In this document: positions 6,198 to 13,091 of the stretch, piece by piece
Position numbering within the stretch: position 1 is the stretch's first letter
How the letters are laid out: each line of letters begins with the position of its first letter
Assembly: GCA_018334855.1 (NCBI GenBank)
Contig: JAGXLE010000013.1
Span: 1 to 13,091 of the forward strand
DNA from: Desulfobacterales bacterium
GTDB lineage: Bacteria; Desulfobacterota; Desulfobacteria; Desulfobacterales; Desulfosalsimonadaceae
Direction of reading: 5' to 3'
Length of the DNA: 13,091 bases
Position numbers and translations under genes: made by a program
Notes under the pieces: model-generated
Seen by the model: only the letters and a program-made list of their open reading frames with translations
Told to the model about the DNA's origin: nothing
Databases searched by the model: none

Positions 6198-6500
6198 TTA
6201 TTCCTGTTTGTTATTGTCGTCATTTTCCCGGCCGGATTCGGAATCACCCTCTTTTTTTTCTTCCGGCTCAAGTACCTCCATTATCTGGCGGTAAACCACC
6301 ACCGCCCCTCCCACTATACCCAGAAGGATAAACAGGGCTGTAAAAATCCCCCCTGTGCCGAGCCATCCGTCGAGAAGACGCCCCACAAACAGGCAGAATA
6401 TAATCGATCCCGCCATGGTAAGCCCGAACTGGACCACAATCTGCAGGTTTTCCGCCCACTGCCTGTTGTTTCTGTAATTGAAAAATTTTCCGGGCGCCAT
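6198..6500 (-). CDS. atpZ: AtpZ/AtpI-family small membrane protein (F0F1 accessory)
   Basis: This 100-residue protein has two membrane segments (about 22-44 and 50-70) around GRLLDGWLGTGG, the usual AtpZ (F0F1-ATPase_gca1) pattern, then a highly charged acidic tail of about 28 residues. The family sits at the head of ATP synthase operons and is thought to act with AtpI in magnesium or calcium supply or in assembly. The ATG at 6500 has only a weak upstream GGAAC. It is separated from atpI by 193 bases containing a probable second promoter, so it may be transcribed alone or as the first gene of the cluster. Confidence 0.8.
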   Translation of the reverse strand: MAPGKFFNYRNNRQWAENLQIVVQFGLTMAGSIIFCLFVGRLLDGWLGTGGIFTALFILLGIVGGAVVVYRQIMEVLEPEEKKEGDSESGRENDDNNKQE

Positions 6501-6531
6501 GGCAATTCACGTTCCAATTAAAGGTAAAAAT

Positions 6532-6559
6532 GCTTAACAGGTATCACAATGGCAGTCAA
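6532..6559 (-). promoter_or_regulatory. Putative sigma70 promoter for the atpZ-like gene and F0 cluster
   Basis: On the minus strand TTGACT (6559-6554) is followed after 16 bases by TTAAGC (6537-6532). The context TTGCTTGAC and CTGTTA matches that of the promoter before atpI, suggesting both are read by the same factor. The -10 box is poor, so confidence is limited. The remainder of 6501-6652 shows no gene and no clear terminator for the upstream regulator gene. Confidence 0.35.
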
Positions 6560-6652
6560 GCAATTTTTTGGTATAATTATCTGTAAGAATTACAAGAAAT
6601 TGATGCAGGAAGGCTGGCCGGGCGCGGAACTCTCCGGATGCTTTTTCGGGCA

Positions 6653-7774
6653 TCAAGAGATTTCTGAAAGAATCCTGGGGATTAGGTTTTTGAGCTGGGT
6701 CTGGACGAAAAAGGCATTTCCTTCTTCGGCAATAAAGGCAAGGAAACGGTAATTGCCTGCTGTATAAAAATCCGTGCCCTGCATGATTATAATGCCCTGT
6801 TGGGTATGAAGGCTCAATGCGCGGCAGCGGCCAAGCCCTTTGCGACTCCAGTGCATCGAACAGTCTGTATATATGTTGTTTGTCACAGCGGCCATATCGG
6901 TGAAACTGATTTCTGTCCCGCTGGAGACGTCGCTTGCCAGAACCCTTCCTTCACTGCTGATAATGGCAAGGCCCTTGTAGCCCTTTACCGTCCTTAGTAT
7001 GTCTGCGTGCTTGTTCATGGCTTCTTCCAGCCGGGAGCTCCCCCTTCTTTCAAAAGACCGCTGGCGCCGGTCTTTTTCCTGATGATTCTCCTGTTTAGGC
7101 CTGGCTCCTTTTTCCCATGAAGCCCTTGCCAGAGTGAGCAGATCAGTCTTGGTTCTTTGTTTTCTGTTTTCATGGGAAAGCGGGGAGAAAGCCAGCTGTA
7201 CACCCTGCCACCCTGCAATCCGCTTTGCGGCTTCATCTCCTTCCATGTCGTCAAAACGCGCGTTTAGCAGCCTTCCTTTTTCAAAATAAAAAAAGCCTTT
7301 TTCCCGGTTTCCGGACCTGACCTCCAGGCGGCAGGTTTTGCCGGCAATTGAGATCAGCGGCAGAAAGTTTTTCATGTTCATTCCATTGCGGGTCTGGCCT
7401 TCGTCACGCAGGTTCAGCCCGACAAATATGGCCGAAGCCAGCCTGCCGAATGAAAACGGCTTTTTCAGAAAATACAGAACTCCGGTATGCCCTGTTCTGT
7501 CGCTGAACCAGGGTTTGGGATCAGTCTCGTCGAGCATGATGATACAGGGAATGGACGGGAAATTGCGTGTCATGAAAGCCAGCAGTTCCAGGCCGTCTTT
7601 TTGCGGAAAATGAATACTGGTAGCAAGCACCGAAAGATTTGACGACCGGAGTTTGTCAACAGCCGATTTTACATTTGTTGCGGTGATAAGTTCAAAGTGA
7701 TGCAAATCTTTAAAGCCCTGCCGGACTTTATTGAGATTTTCTCTTTCGTTGTCGACGATGAGAACTTTGTCCAT
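6653..7774 (-). CDS. Degenerate receiver, PATAN (DUF4388) and roadblock/LC7 domain protein
   Basis: This is a 373-residue cytosolic regulator. A CheY-like fold spans about 1-122 (MDKVLIVDNE at the start, KKPFSFGRL at 104-112), but the residue where the phosphorylated Asp belongs is S53 (ATSIHFPQKDG), so it is probably not phosphorylated. A PATAN/DUF4388 domain covers about 132-200, with FFYFEKGRLLNARF typical of that family. A basic linker rich in K, R, E and Q (about 203-250) leads to a roadblock/LC7 domain at about 253-345 (KGLAIISSEGRVLASD). Such proteins regulate small Ras-like GTPases (MglA type) and surface processes in Desulfobacterota and myxobacteria. The start is the ATG at 7774, with GGGTGG five bases upstream; the in-frame extension to 7828 adds residues that do not look domain-like. 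The target is unknown, and no GTPase gene is in the window. Confidence 0.8.
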   Translation of the reverse strand: MDKVLIVDNERENLNKVRQGFKDLHHFELITATNVKSAVDKLRSSNLSVLATSIHFPQKDGLELLAFMTRNFPSIPCIIMLDETDPKPWFSDRTGHTGVLYFLKKPFSFGRLASAIFVGLNLRDEGQTRNGMNMKNFLPLISIAGKTCRLEVRSGNREKGFFYFEKGRLLNARFDDMEGDEAAKRIAGWQGVQLAFSPLSHENRKQRTKTDLLTLARASWEKGARPKQENHQEKDRRQRSFERRGSSRLEEAMNKHADILRTVKGYKGLAIISSEGRVLASDVSSGTEISFTDMAAVTNNIYTDCSMHWSRKGLGRCRALSLHTQQGIIIMQGTDFYTAGNYRFLAFIAEEGNAFFVQTQLKNLIPRILSEIS

Positions 7775-7800
7775 AATCCACCCGTATGATAGTAAGAGAG

Positions 7801-7813
7801 TTGCCGCAGGCAA
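7801..7813. promoter_or_regulatory. Short palindrome upstream of the receiver/roadblock gene
   Basis: TTGCC-GCA-GGCAA is a perfect 5+5 dyad. It overlaps an alternative hairpin, GCCGCA (7803-7808) with TGCGGC (7817-7822). It lies 27 bases upstream of the regulator gene start in the divergent spacer and could be an operator or a leader hairpin. No second copy was noticed. Confidence 0.25.
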
Positions 7814-7842
7814 AGATGCGGCGGGCATTCTGGGGATCTTTC

Positions 7843-7871
7843 TTGACCCTGCCCGGCTTCTTTATTATAAC
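7843..7871 (+). promoter_or_regulatory. Sigma70 promoter for the nuclease-activase pair
   Basis: TTGACC (7843-7848) and TATAAC (7866-7871) are separated by exactly 17 bases, each matching consensus at five of six positions. They lie about 80 bases upstream of the nuclease start in the divergent spacer. Confidence 0.6.
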
Positions 7872-7951
7872 TATTTCATTTAACGGGGAATATAAAATAT
7901 GTCAATAAAAAACATGGAAACAGATGCAAGATGTGCGGCCAAAGGTTCAAG

Positions 7952-9640
7952 ATGAATAAAGAAAGCACTGAAGTGCGGGGCAAAACCGGGTATCAGGTTT
8001 GCTGTTTCTGCCGGATCATTTTTGCAGTGTTCGTGTTTTTATCGGTTTGCCCGGCCCTGGGTGCCGGGGCAGGGGATTTTACGGTTGCGTCCTGGAACCT
8101 GGAAAATCTTTTTGATCTGAAATACGACGGCGGCGAATATCCGGGATATATACCCGGCGGAGATTCCGGCTGGAACAAAGAAATGCTGGAGGTCAAGCTC
8201 GACAACCTTTCCCGGGTGATCTGCGATATGTCGCCCGAGGTGATCGGGCTCCAGGAGGTTGAATCCGGAAAGGCGCTTGAGTTGCTGTGCAGGCGGCTGC
8301 GCAATTGCGGAGCGGATTACCCTTACGCGGTTATCGCGGATAAAAAGCCAACCACGGTCAAATGCGCCCTGCTGTCAAAATCCCCTGTTGTCTCGACAAA
8401 GGAAATCAGGGTGCCAGGAGATCACAACCGCAATATTTTTCGGGCCGACATTGATATTTCCGGAAACAAACTGGTGGTCTTTGTCAATCACTGGAAATCG
8501 AAAAGCGGGCCTGAAAGCAGGAGGCTGGTTTATGCAAGGGCGCTTTCCGAAGCGGTAAAAAATCTGCCCGAAAAGACCGATTATTTGCTTATGGGAGATT
8601 TTAACAGCAGCTACAATGAGTTTAAAACCCTGCCCGGCAGATCGTCCCTTAATGATACCGGCGGGAGAACCGGCATCAATCACGTGTTAAATACCGTTTC
8701 AGGCGGTGTCATGGTTGATGAGCACCGTCTTGTGCAAAATCCTTCAGAAATGCTCCACTATAATCTGTGGCTGGAGAAAGCCCGTCAGAGCAGATGGTCC
8801 GCCCTGTTTTTCGGGCGGCCCCGGAGTCCGGATGCAATCCTGCTGCCCGCGGCTTTATACGATGATCATGGAATTTCCTATGAGGACAGCTCGTTTAACA
8901 GGTTTGATCCCGGCTACCTGTTTAAAGGGGATCGGCTCAAACGCTGGCAGCGGGCCGGCAGGGGAAGGGGGAGACATCTTGGCCGTGGATTTTCCGATCA
9001 CCTGCCGGTTTATGCACGTTTTTATGCCGGACCGTTTTCATTTAAACAAGATAAAGACTCCGGGAGCCGTGAAGTTAAAAGAGTCCCGATTTCGGCCCTG
9101 TATAATTCCGAGACCGGACCGGTAAAGTATCGTCTGAAACAATGCGCGGTAATTTACAGGCATAATGACAATGCAGTGATAAAACAGAAAAACGGCCGTG
9201 CCATCTACGTATATAAAGAGGCACAGGGCCTGGAGCAGGGCCGGGTCTATGAAATAACTGTGTCAAGGTTAAAGCGGTATTACGGCAACCTTGAAATAAC
9301 AGGTATCGATAATGTCAGGGAGGCGGGAAAAGTAAAAAAACCTGAAATATATTACCTTTCCGGGCCTGATGCTGATTTTTCCGACCCCTCTCTGGAAAAT
9401 GAAGTCATTGCCCGATACAGCGGCGTTTATAAGAACGGCCGTTTTTTCTATGGCAAAGAAAAACAAATCAGGCTATATTTCCGGGACAAGGCTCTTATCC
9501 CGGAAACTCCGGCCAGTATCCGGGTCAGGCATGCGCGGATCGGCTATCATAAAAGCCCGGAGCTCGTGATCGAAAAGCCCGAACAAATCGAAGAGGTGTC
9601 ATGCCGGAAAGATCCGGAAAAACAGGAAACTAAAAAATAG
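7952..9640 (+). CDS. Exported endonuclease/exonuclease/phosphatase-fold protein with C-terminal OB-like domains
   Basis: This is a 562-residue protein. A hydrophobic segment at about 17-36 ending in ALGAGA looks like a signal peptide. The EEP (DNase I-like) fold follows: N49 in ASWNLENLF, E102 in GLQEVE, N179-H180 in VNHWKSK, D216 and N218 in MGDFNSS, and D349-H350 in FSDHLPVY, the full catalytic set of metal-dependent phosphodiesterases. Beyond about 365 the chain is beta-rich: a segment at about 385-455 (IYVYKEAQGLEQGRVYEITVSRL) resembles an OB fold as found in secreted nucleases, and a second (about 475-545) may be another. Substrate cannot be told; extracellular DNA scavenging or phosphoester cleavage are options. 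I chose the ATG at 7952 because AAAGG precedes it; the ATG at 7931 is in frame but has no good site. It ends 14 bases before the activase gene, which suggests co-transcription. Confidence 0.82.
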   Translation: MNKESTEVRGKTGYQVCCFCRIIFAVFVFLSVCPALGAGAGDFTVASWNLENLFDLKYDGGEYPGYIPGGDSGWNKEMLEVKLDNLSRVICDMSPEVIGLQEVESGKALELLCRRLRNCGADYPYAVIADKKPTTVKCALLSKSPVVSTKEIRVPGDHNRNIFRADIDISGNKLVVFVNHWKSKSGPESRRLVYARALSEAVKNLPEKTDYLLMGDFNSSYNEFKTLPGRSSLNDTGGRTGINHVLNTVSGGVMVDEHRLVQNPSEMLHYNLWLEKARQSRWSALFFGRPRSPDAILLPAALYDDHGISYEDSSFNRFDPGYLFKGDRLKRWQRAGRGRGRHLGRGFSDHLPVYARFYAGPFSFKQDKDSGSREVKRVPISALYNSETGPVKYRLKQCAVIYRHNDNAVIKQKNGRAIYVYKEAQGLEQGRVYEITVSRLKRYYGNLEITGIDNVREAGKVKKPEIYYLSGPDADFSDPSLENEVIARYSGVYKNGRFFYGKEKQIRLYFRDKALIPETPASIRVRHARIGYHKSPELVIEKPEQIEEVSCRKDPEKQETKK

Positions 9641-9654
9641 AAGTGTGGTACTCC

Positions 9655-12600
9655 ATGGGCATTGATACCCGAAATACGAAAAACAACTCCCTTATTCTAG
9701 GGATTGATGTAGGCTCGGTTTCGGCCGCCCTGGCGGTTTTGACGCCTGAAAAAAAGATTCTACATACCGATTACCGGTTTCACCACGGCGAGATCTCGGC
9801 AACACTGGAGAATATGCTGGAACATGTGGATACATCCATGCTTGCGGCCGTATGCGCCACAGATTCCACGCCGTCTAAAATTGATGCTGACTGGACCTGC
9901 GATGACCGGATAGCAGTTATTGCCGCGGCCGCCCATTTTCACGGAAAGCCCGGCGCCGTGCTCCACGTGGGCGGTGAAAAGTTCGATCTGATGCTTTTTG
10001 ACAAAGACGGCAAATATGCGGGTCTTAAGACCAATACCTCCTGTGCCGCCGGTACGGGAAGCTTTCTGGACCAGCAGGCGGGAAGGCTCAATCTTTCCGG
10101 CATCGCAGAGCTCTCGGAAGTGGCCGCTGCAAATACCGGCACTCTGCCCAGAATTGCCTCCAGGTGCGCAGTGTTTGCCAAGACCGACCTTATCCACGCT
10201 CAGCAGGAGGGCTACAGCCTGGCCGAAATATGTGACGGCCTGTGCTACGGGCTTGCCAAAAACATTGTGGACACCGTGTTTAAGCATGAAAAGCCCAATC
10301 TGCCGGTGATTTTCTGCGGGGGCGTTGCGCGCAATCCTGCAGTGATAAACCATATAAGCAAGATGATCGGGCTGGGGCTGGTGGTAGACGACAAGGCGCC
10401 GCTTTACGGTGCAGTGGGGGCTGCGGTTAATTTGATCGAGGAAAGGGGCGGACAAGCCGATTTCGGCAGAAATCTGCGCCCAGTGATCGGGGCATCAAAC
10501 GAGAGCTTGCAGTACGGGCATCCTCCCTTATCGCTTGCCTATTCAAGTTTTCCTGATTTTGCCTCCAAAGAAGCATATGAATACACCCCCCGCAGCCAGG
10601 CAGGCAGCAACCGGGTGGAAGTAGATATATATGAATCGATGGTCCCGCAAAGCCAGCTTACTGTCTATCTGGGCATTGACATCGGCTCCACGAGCACCAA
10701 GGCGGTCTGGATGTCACCTGACAGGCGGGTGCTGGCCGGATTTTACACCAGGACTGCGGGCCGGCCTGTTGCTGCTCTGTGCAGCCTGCTAGAGGCCATG
10801 GATGATATTGTGCAGGGCCGCGGTCTTGATCTTTGTATTCACGGGGCGGGGGCCACGGGATCCGGGCGCAAGTTCGTTGGCAAGCTGGCGGGAGCCGACC
10901 TGATAATCGATGAGATAACCGCCCATGCCAGGGCCGCCTGGGAACTTAATTCAGAGGTTGACACGATTATTGAAATCGGGGGGCAGGATTCCAAGTTTAC
11001 AACGCTTCGAAACGGCCGGGTCACTTTCTCCATCATGAACAATGTATGTGCTGCGGGAACCGGCAGTTTTCTCGAGGAACAGGCAGAAAAGCTTGGCGTG
11101 GATCTGAAAGAATACGCCGGGCGCACGGAAAACGTTTGTGCCCCGGTTGCCAGTGACCGTTGCACCGTGTTTATGGAGCGCGATATCAATTATTACCTGA
11201 GCCGCGGATACAGGGTGGATGAAGTGCTGGCAGCAGCACTGCACTCGGTGCGGGAAAATTATCTTACCAAGGTCGCCGTGGAGGGCGAAATCGGCAAAAC
11301 TGTCTGTTTCCAGGGGGCGACCGCCAGGAACCGATCGCTTGTGGCGGCATTTGAACAGTGCCTGAATCGACCGATTTACGTTTCGCGTTACTGTCACCTG
11401 ACAGGCGCACTGGGTGTTGCTCTTCACCTGGCGGATGAAAAAGTTTCAAAGAGCGGATTTCGGGGGCTGAAGCTTTATAAGGCCAGTATTCCGGTACGAT
11501 CCGAGATATGCGAACTGTGTACCAACCACTGCAAGATAACAGTGGCTGATATGGATGACGGGCCGGTGGCTTACGGATTTTTGTGCGGCCGGGATTATGA
11601 AACCGGGCATTTTGTGGACAATAACCGGGCCGGCTTTGATCTTGTAAGGACCCATCAAAGAATTTTTAAGTCTGAGGCCAGGCCTCCGGAAAATCCGGAA
11701 GTCACGGTCGGGATTCCCGCAGCTCTGTATTTGTACGAAGATCTGTCAATGTGGATCGATTTTTTCCGTCGTCTTGGCATGTCAACGGTTGTAAACAGGG
11801 GGTATCAGGGAGCTTTAAGCAGGGGCAAGGCATGCGTGGGGGCTGAATTCTGCGCACCGGTTACGGCGGTGCACGGTCATGTGGACTACCTGCTTGAAAA
11901 GGCCGATTTTATTTTTCTCCCCTACTACCTGGACAACCGGGAAAAAGACGGAGATGCCAGGCGGCAGTACTGTTATTATTCCCAGTATGTGCCCTCTTTG
12001 ACCGCGGGTATGGCCCCGGCAGAGAGAAACAGGATAATATCGCCGGTTATCAGGTTTTTATACAATAATTTCCACGTGCGCCTGGAGCTCTACAGGGCTG
12101 TCAGGGAGATCGATTCCAGGCTCGGCTTTTTTGAAATAATAAGCGCCTATGAGAAGGCCAGGGCGGACAAACAGGCAGCCATGGAAAAGTGGCGGCAGAC
12201 TATGCAGGAGTTTTTTGCAGAGGCCGAAGATATAAGCGTAATGTTTCTGGGAAGACCTTACACGGTGCTCGATCCTGCCATGAACAAGAGTATTCCCGGA
12301 ATTTTTGCAACCCTGGGGGTCAGGGGGTTTTTCCAGGACATGCTTGATCTGGAACATAACGATTTTTCAGAAATATCGCCTTTTCTCGAAGAGCTGCACT
12401 GGAATTACGCGGCGGATATTATCAAGGCGGCAAAGATCGCATCTGAAACCCCGGGGCTTTATCCGGTGCTTGTGACCTCGTTTAAGTGCTCTCCGGATTC
12501 TTTTATCCGTGAAGTATTCCAGTCTTTGATGGAAGGGGCGGACAAACCTTATCTTATACTGGAGCTCGACGAGCACGGTTCAAGCGTTGGATATGAAACC

Positions 12601-13091
12601 CGTATCGAGTCTGCGGTAAGGGCATTTCGAAATCATGCAGCAGAAGGCAGGGCAAGGAAAAAGGATGCGGGCTCGATCAATCCTGTCAAAGCCGGCCGGA
12701 TGGGCGGCAGGACCGTTGTTATGCCAAGCTGGGACCCTATTACCTGCAGGTTTCTGGCCGCCAATATGAGACGGGAAGGCTTTGACGCAAGAGTGGTGAC
12801 CGAGACCCCGGAAGCCGTAAAACGCAGCATGCGGTTAAATACCGGGCAATGTATCCCCATAAACGCCATGGTGCAGGAGTTTGTGGAGTATGTGTACGAA
12901 CATGAGCTGGATCCGGCAAAAACCGTGCTCTGGATGGGATATTCAGAGGTGCCGTGCAATATCCGGCTATATCCCTACAAGCTCAAGCAGATGATTTCCT
13001 CATTTGGAGGCGGCATGGAAAAGGCCGGAGTTTATACCGGCAATATTTCATTTGCCGATTTGTCCCTGCGTGCTGCCATGAATGCGTATTT
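9655..13091 (+). CDS. Giant 2-hydroxyacyl-CoA dehydratase-type activase (two activase domains plus D-component-like region), 3' end missing
   Basis: The frame is open for 1145 residues to the window edge. Two BcrA/BadF/HgdC-type ATPase domains are fused. The first (about 12-265) has GIDVGS (16-21) and the iron-sulfur cysteines C130 in SCAAGTGSF and C171 in SRCAVF. The second (about 337-595) has GIDIGSTSTK, GGQDSKF (442-448), C465 in VCAAGTGSF and C503 in DRCTVF. In single-domain activators these cysteines bridge one 4Fe-4S cluster between two monomers, so here one chain could supply both halves. A CxxCxxxC motif (C619, C622, C626) leads into a DUF2229-like region (from about 685, ALYLYEDLSMWIDFF) and dehydratase D-component-like sequence with further cysteines. 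The family drives ATP-dependent electron injection into (R)-2-hydroxyacyl-CoA dehydratases or benzoyl-CoA reductases; fused forms of about 1400 residues are widespread, substrates unknown. GTGTGG gives a modest ribosome site. Confidence 0.9.
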   Translation, partial: MGIDTRNTKNNSLILGIDVGSVSAALAVLTPEKKILHTDYRFHHGEISATLENMLEHVDTSMLAAVCATDSTPSKIDADWTCDDRIAVIAAAAHFHGKPGAVLHVGGEKFDLMLFDKDGKYAGLKTNTSCAAGTGSFLDQQAGRLNLSGIAELSEVAAANTGTLPRIASRCAVFAKTDLIHAQQEGYSLAEICDGLCYGLAKNIVDTVFKHEKPNLPVIFCGGVARNPAVINHISKMIGLGLVVDDKAPLYGAVGAAVNLIEERGGQADFGRNLRPVIGASNESLQYGHPPLSLAYSSFPDFASKEAYEYTPRSQAGSNRVEVDIYESMVPQSQLTVYLGIDIGSTSTKAVWMSPDRRVLAGFYTRTAGRPVAALCSLLEAMDDIVQGRGLDLCIHGAGATGSGRKFVGKLAGADLIIDEITAHARAAWELNSEVDTIIEIGGQDSKFTTLRNGRVTFSIMNNVCAAGTGSFLEEQAEKLGVDLKEYAGRTENVCAPVASDRCTVFMERDINYYLSRGYRVDEVLAAALHSVRENYLTKVAVEGEIGKTVCFQGATARNRSLVAAFEQCLNRPIYVSRYCHLTGALGVALHLADEKVSKSGFRGLKLYKASIPVRSEICELCTNHCKITVADMDDGPVAYGFLCGRDYETGHFVDNNRAGFDLVRTHQRIFKSEARPPENPEVTVGIPAALYLYEDLSMWIDFFRRLGMSTVVNRGYQGALSRGKACVGAEFCAPVTAVHGHVDYLLEKADFIFLPYYLDNREKDGDARRQYCYYSQYVPSLTAGMAPAERNRIISPVIRFLYNNFHVRLELYRAVREIDSRLGFFEIISAYEKARADKQAAMEKWRQTMQEFFAEAEDISVMFLGRPYTVLDPAMNKSIPGIFATLGVRGFFQDMLDLEHNDFSEISPFLEELHWNYAADIIKAAKIASETPGLYPVLVTSFKCSPDSFIREVFQSLMEGADKPYLILELDEHGSSVGYETRIESAVRAFRNHAAEGRARKKDAGSINPVKAGRMGGRTVVMPSWDPITCRFLAANMRREGFDARVVTETPEAVKRSMRLNTGQCIPINAMVQEFVEYVYEHELDPAKTVLWMGYSEVPCNIRLYPYKLKQMISSFGGGMEKAGVYTGNISFADLSLRAAMNAY

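Noticed and set aside
6183..6521. A 112-codon plus-strand frame with a hydrophobic start resembling a signal peptide
   Set aside because: It is complementary to the atpZ-like gene; its hydrophobic start is the reverse complement of the acidic tail codons of that gene.
9760..10455. A 231-codon open frame on the minus strand
   Set aside because: It is antisense to the activase gene, whose motifs (CAAGTG, SRCAVF) are unmistakable; the opposite frame shows no family features.

Overview
The window reads as chromosomal DNA of an anaerobic bacterium, most likely a marine or saline member of the Desulfobacterota (former Deltaproteobacteria). The grounds are a methyltetrahydrofolate:corrinoid methyltransferase of the acetyl-CoA pathway type, a b plus b' peripheral stalk in the ATP synthase, a receiver/PATAN/roadblock protein, and a giant radical acyl-CoA dehydratase activase. 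This assignment is inference from gene content, not from a database match.

Layout. (1) 1-746, plus strand: 3' part of the methyltransferase gene. (2) 747-886: spacer with an A/T-rich inverted repeat and a leader hairpin. (3) 887-2479, plus strand: serA, long-form 3-phosphoglycerate dehydrogenase. (4) 2491-2525: an intrinsic terminator shared by serA and the convergent ATP synthase operon. (5) 2549-6500, minus strand: a membrane-sector (F0) ATP synthase cluster, read in the order atpZ-like, atpI, atpB (a), a four-hairpin fused c subunit, a normal single-hairpin c subunit, b', b. No F1 gene is present, so the catalytic head must be encoded elsewhere. (6) 6653-7774, minus strand: a degenerate receiver plus PATAN (DUF4388) plus roadblock protein. 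(7) 7952-9640, plus strand: an exported endonuclease/exonuclease/phosphatase-fold protein with OB-like C-terminal domains. (8) 9655 to the window end, plus strand: a large two-activase-domain 2-hydroxyacyl-CoA dehydratase-type protein, cut by the window edge.

The most notable item is the 324-residue c-subunit protein at 3921-4895. It holds four complete c hairpins, but only the first keeps the ion-binding glutamate; the other three carry glutamine there. It sits between atpB and a normal c gene whose residues match the two-carboxylate sodium motif (E32, E65, S66, T67, Y70). The order a, fused c, single c, b recalls Acetobacterium woodii, where a two-hairpin one-site c subunit mixes with single-hairpin subunits in one rotor. 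If this fused subunit enters the ring, three sites are lost per copy, which would lower the ion-to-ATP ratio and shift the enzyme's gearing.

The F0 cluster appears to have two sigma70-like promoters, one before the atpZ-like gene and one before atpI. The nuclease gene has a good promoter in the divergent spacer at 7775-7951 and probably forms an operon with the activase gene 14 bases downstream.
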